Assembly (NCBI GenBank): GCA_021323775.1
Contig: JAJPKK010000289.1
Location: 1-50,019, forward strand
Direction: 5' to 3'
From: Hyphomicrobiales bacterium
GTDB taxonomy: Bacteria; Pseudomonadota; Alphaproteobacteria; Rhizobiales; Xanthobacteraceae
DNA length: 50,019 bases
In this document: positions 44,074 through 50,019 of the stretch, one piece after another
Layout: each line of letters starts with the position of its first letter
How positions within the stretch are numbered: position 1 is the stretch's first letter
The notes under the pieces: generated by a model
Told to the model about the DNA's origin: nothing
Seen by the model: only the letters and a program-made list of their open reading frames with translations
The model's database searches: none
Program-made: the position numbers and the translations under genes

Positions 44074-45324
44074 ATGAGCGCTAGGCGATCCCAAGCCCCC
44101 ATCCTGCCCTCCCCTGCGAGCGAGGGAGGAACGGGGAGGAGGCTTGCAAGGGGGGAGAGCAGGGCGACGACGCGGGCTTCGGCGCGCAGCGATGTGCCGG
44201 CATTCATGGTCATGGATGTGGTTGCGGCAGCGGCGCGCCTGGAAGCAGCCGGCCGGCGGATCATCCATATGGAAATCGGCCAGCCTGCAGCTCCAGCCCC
44301 CGCATCGGCAGTCGCCGCCGCGCAGGCTGCGGTCGCTACGGGCCGGATCAGCTACACGCCGGCGCTCGGCAACGCATCGCTGCGGCAGCGTATCGCCCGC
44401 CACTACGCCGAACGATACGGTATAGAAATCGATCCTGAACGCGTTGTGCTCACGACCGGCTCCTCCGCCGCATTCATGCTGGCGTTCCTCAGCATATTCG
44501 AGCCGGGTGATCGGATCGCGATTGCGAGCCCTGGCTACCCGCCCTATCGCAACGTTCTGGCGGCGCTCGGCTGCGAGGCCGTGCCGATCGAGGTGACGGC
44601 GGCAACGCGATTCGCGCTGGCGCCGGCAGCGCTGCTCGCAGCCCATCGCGAACAGCCCCTGAAGGGCGTTCTGGTGGCGAGCCCGGCCAATCCGACCGGC
44701 ACCATGATGACGGGAGAAGCGCTCACGGCCCTGATCCGCGCAGCGGAAGGGGAGGGCATCGCCTTTATCTCGGACGAAATCTATCACGGCCTCGATTACG
44801 CGTTCCCGGCGCAAACCGCGCTCAGCATTTCGGCGGATGCGGTCGTCATCAATTCATTCTCGAAATATTTCTGCATGACCGGCTGGCGCATCGGATGGAT
44901 GGTCGCGCCGGAGCCGCTCGTTCGCCCGATCGAGCGGTTGCAGCAGAACCTCGCCATCTCGGTGCCGGCTCTCTCGCAGGTGGCGGCGGAGGCGGCCTTC
45001 GAAGGCCGCGATGAGATGGAGGCGGTGAAGCACGGCTACGAGGTCAACCGCCGCCTCCTTGTTGAGGGCCTGCCGCGCGCCGGATTTGACCACTTTCTGC
45101 CGGTCGATGGGGCCTTCTACCTCTATGCCGACGTCTCGCGCTTTTGCAGCGACAGCTTCGATTTCGCCCGCCGCATGCTGGAGGAGGCGGGCGTCGCCGC
45201 AACCCCGGGCGCGGATTTCGATCCGGTGCACGGACGGCGCTTCATCCGCTTCTGTTACGCGGGCGCGTCCGCGGAGGTTGCCGAAGCGGTGGAAAGGCTG
45301 ACGGCATGGCTGAAGCGGGGGTGA
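44074..45324 (+). CDS. Class I/II PLP-dependent aminotransferase
   Basis: This protein has PLP aminotransferase motifs: GQPAAPAPASA, TTGSSAAFMLAFL, ASPGYPPYRNVL, PANPTGTMM, SDEIYHGLDY and the Schiff-base Lys264 in NSFSKYFCMTGWRIGW, then DGAFYLYADV. It resembles aspartate-type aminotransferases of the MocR-free, IalB group; the substrate is unknown. The start is uncertain. ATG 44074 (416 residues) reads through a REP palindrome (44095-44155); the conserved part begins about 44190 (SDVPAFMVMDVV), and ATG 44065 or 44206 are alternatives. Confidence 0.87.
   Translation: MSARRSQAPILPSPASEGGTGRRLARGESRATTRASARSDVPAFMVMDVVAAAARLEAAGRRIIHMEIGQPAAPAPASAVAAAQAAVATGRISYTPALGNASLRQRIARHYAERYGIEIDPERVVLTTGSSAAFMLAFLSIFEPGDRIAIASPGYPPYRNVLAALGCEAVPIEVTAATRFALAPAALLAAHREQPLKGVLVASPANPTGTMMTGEALTALIRAAEGEGIAFISDEIYHGLDYAFPAQTALSISADAVVINSFSKYFCMTGWRIGWMVAPEPLVRPIERLQQNLAISVPALSQVAAEAAFEGRDEMEAVKHGYEVNRRLLVEGLPRAGFDHFLPVDGAFYLYADVSRFCSDSFDFARRMLEEAGVAATPGADFDPVHGRRFIRFCYAGASAEVAEAVERLTAWLKRG
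44095..44155. repeat. REP-B palindrome in the N-terminal region of the aminotransferase gene
   Basis: It reads cccccatcctgccctcccc, tgcgagcgagggagg and then cggggaggaggcttgcaagg. In frame it gives ILPSPASEGGTGRRLARGES, a peptide typical of this repeat being translated. Confidence 0.65.
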
Positions 45325-45732
45325 GGTGTGGACCTTAACTATGCCATCTTACTTTCGAGCAACCTGTTGCCCGATGCGAAATCCGTTCGACGAATCAATG
45401 AAGTACCGGCTCGTCTCAAGCTTCCGCTCCTGAATGGCGGCAATTCGCCCGCCATATGCGCCGTTGTAATGCGACAGACCCCTCTGTTCCAGGAAGGAAG
45501 GGATTGTTGCCTTATCACATTTCGGGCCGGAAGGATCACTTCGGCTCAATATTCATATGCCGCTTGCGACTGTTCCGGTTTCTCGCCATTTACCGAACTT
45601 CTAGGTGCGAGATAGCCGCCATCTAATGGGAGCTCTCGGCGGTACTGCTAAAGGGAGGGGACTTTCAGAACTCGTTCGTGTTCCAGGCCCATCTTGAAAT
45701 GAATCCTCGCCGTGGGCGGCACGAAGGCTGAG
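45325..45732. other. Intergenic region, less GC-rich, no clear gene
   Basis: An open frame of 66 codons on the minus strand (45349-45549, containing RGLSHYNGAYGGRIAAIQER) and one of 95 codons on the plus strand overlap here. Neither has family support or a convincing ribosome-binding site. Lower GC suggests this stretch and the next two genes arrived by transfer. Confidence 0.4.
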
Positions 45733-46284
45733 ATGACAATCGATCGCGACCAACTCTTGCGCATATTCGACCAACTTGGCCAAAAGCTCACTGCACCGGC
45801 CACGATCTGCCTCATCGGCAGCACGCCAGGGATTATTCTGGGACAACCCGGCCGGCAGTCGCAGGATATTGACGTCTGGCGTCCGAGTTCCCGATACGAT
45901 GAGACCCAGTTTCGTCGGGCCTGTCAGGAACTGGGACTCCTATACGACCCAAGAAGCGAACTCGATCCAGACGCGATCTATATCCAGATCGTTCGGCCGG
46001 GTCTTGTCAAACTTCCCGACGATTTTAGGGTTGAAATTCTGGGTGAGTATGGGGCGCTGAAGGTGGCCATGCCGGAGGCGGCGCTCCTATCGGCAACGAA
46101 GCTGGTGAGGGGTGATCCAAGAGATGTCGAGGACGTTGCTTGGTGGATAAAGGAGCGCGCACTAAACCTCGCCGAGATCAGAGCCGCCGTGAATGTGCTA
46201 CCAGATTCTTCTCAGCGAGAGATAGCTGCCGAGAACATGGTCTTGGTTGAGCTTGTGACGGCCTCCGAGAGGACATGCAAGTGA
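45733..46284 (+). CDS. Nucleotidyltransferase-like protein (DUF6036/AbiEii-like)
   Basis: This 183-residue protein has the pol-beta nucleotidyltransferase start: CLIGSTPGIILGQPGRQSQDIDVW, with Gly-Ser at 29-30 and acidic residues Asp45 and Asp47. A helical tail (ALLSATKLVRGDPRDVEDVAWWI) resembles AbiEii/MNT-type toxins and DUF6036. It may transfer nucleotides to RNA or protein. ATG 45733 follows GAAGG. Its end overlaps the next gene by a few bases, so the two form a tight pair. It is less GC-rich than its surroundings. Confidence 0.7.
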   Translation: MTIDRDQLLRIFDQLGQKLTAPATICLIGSTPGIILGQPGRQSQDIDVWRPSSRYDETQFRRACQELGLLYDPRSELDPDAIYIQIVRPGLVKLPDDFRVEILGEYGALKVAMPEAALLSATKLVRGDPRDVEDVAWWIKERALNLAEIRAAVNVLPDSSQREIAAENMVLVELVTASERTCK

Positions 46285-46571
46285 ATAGAACCGCTCGCAC
46301 GCTTTATGTCGACGCCCTCGATGTGCTGCTGAAGGGACGAATGGCCGAGATCGCGGTCGCTCGCGATTGGGAGCTTCTGCGCGAGGTGGCGCGCCTGGCG
46401 CAACAGGATGCGCCGCTCGAACTCGCCGCGACCGACCCCGCACTCTACGAGACTTGGCGTGCCGCCGTCACCAAATATCATCTTAAGGGATGGACGCACA
46501 TGACGCCGGAGCGCGTCGATGCGGTCCGCCAACGCGCCGCCGATCGTCGGCGGGCCTCAAGCGCGGCCTGA
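46275..46571 (+). CDS. Small partner protein of the nucleotidyltransferase, 98 residues
   Basis: It begins MQVNRTARTLYVDALDVLLKG and continues with helical blocks (ELLREVARLAQQDAPLELAA, WRAAVTKYHLKGW) and a basic C-terminus. No family is recognised. ATG 46275 lies 10 bp inside the previous gene; a GTG at 46281 would give a perfect GTGA overlap and better spacing from GAGAGG. Size, helix content and overlap fit an antitoxin- or adaptor-like partner, but this is inference. Confidence 0.6.
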   Translation: MQVNRTARTLYVDALDVLLKGRMAEIAVARDWELLREVARLAQQDAPLELAATDPALYETWRAAVTKYHLKGWTHMTPERVDAVRQRAADRRRASSAA

Positions 46572-46589
46572 CGCGCGGCCCGCCTGAAC

Positions 46590-47246
46590 TCAGAACTCCA
46601 CATCAAGCTCCGACACGTCGTCAGGCTCGTTCAGCGCGGCTTCGATCCATTCGCGCATGTAGGGCATTTCCATGATGGCCCCGCAATAGGCGGCGCAGAC
46701 CGGGTCGAGCTTCACGCAATAGGTGAGAAAGCGGGTGCAAACCGGCGCATACATGGCGTCGGCAAGGCACGGCTTTGCGCCAAACAGGTAAGGCCCTCCA
46801 GAGGCCGCGAGGCAGTCGCGCCAGATCGTGACGATGCGGTCGATATCTGCTTGGGCCCCGGCAAAGACCTTAAATCCCGGATAGTGGCCCTTGATGTTCA
46901 TCGGCAAGGCGGAGCGAAGATTCATGAAGCCGGAATGCATCTCGCCCGAGATCGAACGGCAGAGCGCCCGCGCCGCCGCGTCCTGCGGAAGCAGGCCAGC
47001 GTCAGGAAACAGCTCATTGAGATACTCGGCGATGGCGAGCGTGTCCCACACCTTGACGGATCCGTTGGTCAGCGACGGCACCAGGAAGGAGGGGGACAGA
47101 AGCAGCAACTCGGCCCGCGTCGAGGGGTCGTCCGAGGGGGCGACGTGCTCTTCGAAATCGAGTCCGGCCATCTTGCACAGCAACCAGCCGCGCAGCGACC
47201 ACGAGCCGTAATTCTTGCTCGCTATCATCAGCTTGGGCTTTTCCAT
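46590..47246 (-). CDS. Glutathione S-transferase family protein
   Basis: This 218-residue protein has a thioredoxin-like N-terminal domain (PKLMIASKNYGSWSLRGWLLCKMAGLDFEE, then PSFLVPSLTNGS, VWDTLAIAEYLNELFP) and a C-terminal all-helical domain with PYLFGAKPCLADAMYAPV. The SWSLR start places Ser at the catalytic position. It should conjugate or transfer glutathione in the cytoplasm. ATG 47246 is preferred over ATG 47255 because of AAGGG spacing. It converges with the small partner gene. Confidence 0.9.
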   Translation of the reverse strand: MEKPKLMIASKNYGSWSLRGWLLCKMAGLDFEEHVAPSDDPSTRAELLLLSPSFLVPSLTNGSVKVWDTLAIAEYLNELFPDAGLLPQDAAARALCRSISGEMHSGFMNLRSALPMNIKGHYPGFKVFAGAQADIDRIVTIWRDCLAASGGPYLFGAKPCLADAMYAPVCTRFLTYCVKLDPVCAAYCGAIMEMPYMREWIEAALNEPDDVSELDVEF

Positions 47247-47501
47247 CCTGGCCATCCCTTAAGTTGAGTTCGCGCGGGTCTGCTGGTCGGTCGCAGAATC
47301 GCTCACACTTCCAGCAGATTATGAAGAATTCCGCACAAGGATGTTGGGCTCGACCCGCCGTTCCGCGGCCAAGTCATGCAAGCTATGCCGGCTTTGCCCA
47401 CGATGCGCAAATTTCTGTCGCACTGCAACAAAAATTAATTTAGCTTTTCATCCGGAAGGGGAACGGATGGATCGCGATGCGCCTCCATCCAAGCGACATA
47501 G

Positions 47502-48713
47502 ATGCTCTACCAGGCCTATCAGGCGCATGCCGACCTCATGGTCGCAGTGCGAGCTTTGGCGTCTCTGGCTGCAAGCCGCTTTGATCTTCCATACACCAAA
47601 AATCTCGGGATCATTCGCAACATCACAGCCGCCTGCGAGCTGATTGCGCGCGCCAAGCTCACCCACCACCGGCCGCCATTCGGCATCGAGGCGGTTCTGG
47701 TCGGAAATCGCGAGGTTGCGGTGCGCGAGGAGGCCGCCCACGTGACGCCATTCGCCACGCTGCTGCACTTCAAGAAGGATATTGATATGGCGCAGCCGCG
47801 CGTGCTGCTGGTCGCGCCGCTCTCTGGACATTTCGCGACGCTGCTGCGCGCCACCGTCAACACCATGCTGGCCGATCATGACGTCTATATTACCGATTGG
47901 CACAATGCGCGCGACGTGGCGCTCTCCCACGGCGCGTTTGGCTTTGACGACTTTATTCAACACCTGCTCGACTTTCTGGAAACGATGGGCCCCGGCGCTC
48001 ATGTCGTGGCGGTCTGCCAGCCGTGCGTCGCTGCGCTGGTCGCCACCGCTGTGATGGCGCAATCGCAACACCCGGCCCAGCCGCGCAGCATCACCCTGAT
48101 GGCGGGGCCGATCGACACCCGCGTAAACCCCACGCAGGTCAACGAGCTTGCGACGTCGAGACCGATTTCATGGTTCGAGCAGAACCTGATTGCGATCGTG
48201 CCGATGCGATATCCAGGCGCATTCCGGCGGGTCTATCCTGGCTTTGTGCAGCTTGCGGCCTTCATGAGCATGAACATCGAACGGCACATCAAGGCCCACC
48301 GCGAGCTTTACGAGAACCTCCGCGACGGCGAAATCGAGAAGGCCAGGACCACCAAAGCCTTTTACGACGAATACTTTGCCGTGCTCGACCTTGCGGCGGA
48401 GTTCTATCTCGAAACCGTCCGGCTGGTGTTTCAGGAACACGCGCTGCCGCTCGGCAAGCTGACGTGGCGGGGCGAGCGCGTGGAACCGCGCGCCATCCGC
48501 CGCACCATGTTGCTGACGGTCGAGGGCGAGCGCGACGATATCTGCGCGGTCGGCCAGACGATGGCGGCGCATGAACTGTGCAGCGGGCTGCGGCCGTACA
48601 TGCGGCGTCACCACATGCAGGCGGGCGTCGGCCACTACGGGGTTTTCAGCGGCCAGAAATGGACCGGGCAGATCTATCCCATCGTGCGCAACGTTATTCT
48701 GTCCAGCGAGTGA
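47502..48713 (+). CDS. phaZ: Intracellular polyhydroxyalkanoate depolymerase
   Basis: This 403-residue protein matches PhaZ: an N-terminal MLYQAYQAHADLMVAVRALA, then PRVLLVAPLSGHFATLLRATV, DWHNARDVAL, the nucleophile elbow VAVCQPCVAAL (Cys172 and Cys175) and a late GVGHYGVFSGQKW with the catalytic His. It breaks down stored polyhydroxybutyrate granules in the cytoplasm, using Cys rather than Ser as nucleophile. No phaC or phasin gene is adjacent. The upstream 246 bp hold no gene and contain an AT-rich stretch near 47430-47450. Confidence 0.94.
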   Translation: MLYQAYQAHADLMVAVRALASLAASRFDLPYTKNLGIIRNITAACELIARAKLTHHRPPFGIEAVLVGNREVAVREEAAHVTPFATLLHFKKDIDMAQPRVLLVAPLSGHFATLLRATVNTMLADHDVYITDWHNARDVALSHGAFGFDDFIQHLLDFLETMGPGAHVVAVCQPCVAALVATAVMAQSQHPAQPRSITLMAGPIDTRVNPTQVNELATSRPISWFEQNLIAIVPMRYPGAFRRVYPGFVQLAAFMSMNIERHIKAHRELYENLRDGEIEKARTTKAFYDEYFAVLDLAAEFYLETVRLVFQEHALPLGKLTWRGERVEPRAIRRTMLLTVEGERDDICAVGQTMAAHELCSGLRPYMRRHHMQAGVGHYGVFSGQKWTGQIYPIVRNVILSSE

Positions 48714-48761
48714 TATCCCCCCGCGTGGGGTGCAGGGCGGATTGGTATCAAGCGTAGATCC

Positions 48762-48805
48762 CCCGCCGCGGCGCAATACGCCCTCGGCAACTGCGCCCTA
48801 CGGAC
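48762..48805. repeat. REP-C palindrome between phaZ and DUF1275
   Basis: It carries cggcgcaatacgc and ctgcgccctacgg, a relative of the 15020-15058 repeat. It lies just before the DUF1275 start region. Confidence 0.55.
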
Positions 48806-48852
48806 GCGAGGGGAGCGAAAAGGGGGCCGGTGATGAACGGAGCGCGCCGCCC

Positions 48853-49605
48853 GTGCAATGGACTGCCTTCCCTGTCGCCATCGAGCCGCCCTGCGCGGTT
48901 TCCATTCTCCTCGCGCTCGTGGCCGGATTTGTCGACGCCTGCACGTTCCTTGGGCTGTTCGGGTTCTTCGTTGCCCAGGTGACCGGAAGCTATGTGCTGG
49001 CCGGCGCCCATCCGGTCGCCGGGTCGCCTGGGGCGACGGTCTTGCTCGCAGTGCCGGTGTTCTTCGCCGGCGGCGTTGCCGCAACGCTCGCTGCCATCGC
49101 CGGACAGGCGGTTGCGCGCCGTGCGCTGGCGGCAGCGCTCGCGCTCGAGACGCTGCTCCTGATCGGCTTTGCTGCGATGTTTGCGGCGGGCAGTCCATTC
49201 AGAGGGCCGGAAGCGACGGCGGTCGTCGCCGCGTCGATGTTCGGCCTCGCCGCGATGGGCGTGCAGAGCGCAGCTGTGCGGTTGCTGATGCGTGGGGTGG
49301 CTTCCACCAACGTCATGACCACCAACACGAGCCAGATCGCCGTCGACGCCACCCAGCTCGCTTGGGCGCGGCTGTGCCGCGGCAGCGAGCCGGCCGAGAT
49401 TGCTCGTGAGCGCGAGATTCGCCGCCGGCGATTGCGAGGCACGGTGCCGCTGCCGCTCGGCTTCCTGGCCGGGACGTTGGCGGGCGCGGTTGCGTTCGGC
49501 CGGGGCGGCTATCTGGTGCTGCTTGCGCCGGTGATCGTCGTCGCCGGGCTGACGCTGTGGGCTGCGCGGTGCGCCGACACAGCGCGGACGCGGGGTCGGC
49601 CGTGA
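48853..49605 (+). CDS. DUF1275 (YoaK family) membrane protein
   Basis: This 250-residue protein has about six membrane segments and the DUF1275 signature LALVAGFVDACTFLGLFGFFVAQVTGSYVLAGA, then MGVQSAAVRLLMRGVASTNVMTTNTSQIAVDATQL. It is an inner-membrane protein of unknown transport function. GTG 48853 was chosen: no in-frame ATG lies near, and GGAG is spaced before it. The C-terminal 20 residues are low-complexity. Confidence 0.85.
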   Translation: MQWTAFPVAIEPPCAVSILLALVAGFVDACTFLGLFGFFVAQVTGSYVLAGAHPVAGSPGATVLLAVPVFFAGGVAATLAAIAGQAVARRALAAALALETLLLIGFAAMFAAGSPFRGPEATAVVAASMFGLAAMGVQSAAVRLLMRGVASTNVMTTNTSQIAVDATQLAWARLCRGSEPAEIAREREIRRRRLRGTVPLPLGFLAGTLAGAVAFGRGGYLVLLAPVIVVAGLTLWAARCADTARTRGRP

Positions 49606-49920
49606 TGCGCGGGCTGGGCGTCGAGCCGCGCCTTTGGGGCTCCACCTCTTCGGCGTGGCCGCGTGAATTGATGCAAGCGCATCGCACTTGCAAAAAAGCC
49701 GCTCGATCGCGATTGATGGCTGCGGCTTAACGCTGGAATGCTATGTTGTGCTCCAACGTAACGCTTGCCTGGGGAGGAGGCAGGGCGCGGCATGGCGAGA
49801 GTGGAAGGGCATCTAGGTAGCAGAAGTTTGATGCGCTGCAGGTCGGGCCAGGCCCGGTGGAAAACTCTTTTGAATTCAGAGACGGGGATTACATTGGACA
49901 CAATATGTAGTCGCAGTTTT
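49606..49920. other. Intergenic region before the right terminal repeat
   Basis: No supported gene. A minus-strand frame beginning at a GTG (49901) reads SNVIPVSEFKRVFHRAWPDL, which looks protein-like for about 30 codons and then loses sense, so it may be a fragment. A weak palindrome lies at about 49700-49732 (agccgctcgatcgcgattgatggctgcggct pattern, imperfect). Confidence 0.35.
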
Positions 49921-50019
49921 TGCCTCTTTTGAATCTTGAGTGGGTGCAGAAGCCTTAAGGGCGCGCGGCCTTGGCGAGGGCCTTGATCGCTTGGATGCAG
50001 TCTTGCGGGCGGCGGCAGC
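49921..50019. repeat. Right copy of inverted terminal repeat
   Basis: This is the reverse complement of 4-113 apart from the 11-bp duplication missing here. It includes the same coding tail and 3' flank and ends at the window edge. Confidence 0.85.
49955..50019 (-). CDS. C-terminal end of the same unidentified protein, cut by the window edge
   Basis: On the minus strand the frame enters from the right edge and reads C-R-R-P-Q-D-C-I-Q-A-I-K-A-L-A-K-A-A-R-P before TAA at 49955-49957. All 20 residues equal the left-end copy. The body of the gene lies outside the window; the family cannot be told. Confidence 0.45.
   Translation of the reverse strand, partial: CRRPQDCIQAIKALAKAARP

Noticed and set aside
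49690-49735. tRNA-like hairpin near the right end
   Set aside because: It has no acceptor stem with CCA, no T-loop GTTCGA-type motif and no anticodon arm; it is only a weak palindrome.
1-50019. Circular element or terminally redundant phage genome
   Set aside because: The terminal copies are inverted, not direct, and the content is chromosomal with no phage or plasmid replication genes.

Overview
The window is GC-rich chromosomal DNA from an alphaproteobacterium, most likely Hyphomicrobiales (Bradyrhizobium/Xanthobacteraceae-like). Evidence: an alphaproteobacterial gene order (nrdJ, NDUFA12, DUF2155, aat, then accC-accB, dsbA, M48 protease, aminotransferase); an HDAC-family gene beside xseB; ABC_sub_bind, DUF1236 and hydantoinase A/B genes; and many REP-like palindromes of the kinds common in these genomes. 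No tRNA, rRNA, CRISPR array, intact transposase, integrase or replication origin was seen. The two ends carry the same ~100-110 bp sequence in inverted orientation, each holding the last 20 codons of the same reading frame. This looks like a complete contig that stopped at two copies of a repeated gene or element.

Layout. 0.2-3.1 kb: a protein with two SH3-like repeats divergent from a DUF2158 gene, a PIN nuclease translationally coupled to an ABC_sub_bind protein, and DUF488. 3.5-8.4 kb, all minus strand: dienelactone hydrolase (YghX type), subclass B3 metallo-beta-lactamase, xseB, HDAC-family deacetylase, SDR oxidoreductase and a single-domain response regulator. 8.6-12 kb: a broken DUF3891 gene, a large exported SGNH hydrolase and DUF1801. 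11.8-14.7 kb: a PQQ alcohol dehydrogenase with its associated periplasmic binding protein. 14.7-16.2 kb: mostly non-coding, repeats and one small exported protein behind a near-consensus promoter. 16.3-21.8 kb: hyuA-hyuB hydantoinase/oxoprolinase pair, a VOC protein and wrbA. 21.9-28.3 kb: accessory genes (two MFS transporters, Uma2 nuclease-fold protein, DUF4031, AIPR-family candidate defence gene). 28.3-45.3 kb: the housekeeping block: nrdJ, NDUFA12, DUF2155, aat, ggt, DUF1236, accC, accB, dsbA, M48 protease and aminotransferase. 45.7-49.6 kb: a nucleotidyltransferase plus small partner module, GST, PHB depolymerase and DUF1275.

The main theme of the window is palindromic-repeat invasion. 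At least five kinds of intergenic palindrome are present. One, built on a GGACAGAGGAC-like unit, sits in frame inside nrdJ about 20 residues after the active-site cysteine, and a second copy fills the accB-accC junction. Other palindromes abut or extend start regions (DUF488, M48 protease, aminotransferase). The most system-like accessory candidates are the overlapping nucleotidyltransferase/partner pair (45.7-46.6 kb) and the AIPR gene with an in-frame coding extension beyond its stop codon. No complete, obviously new multi-gene system was found.
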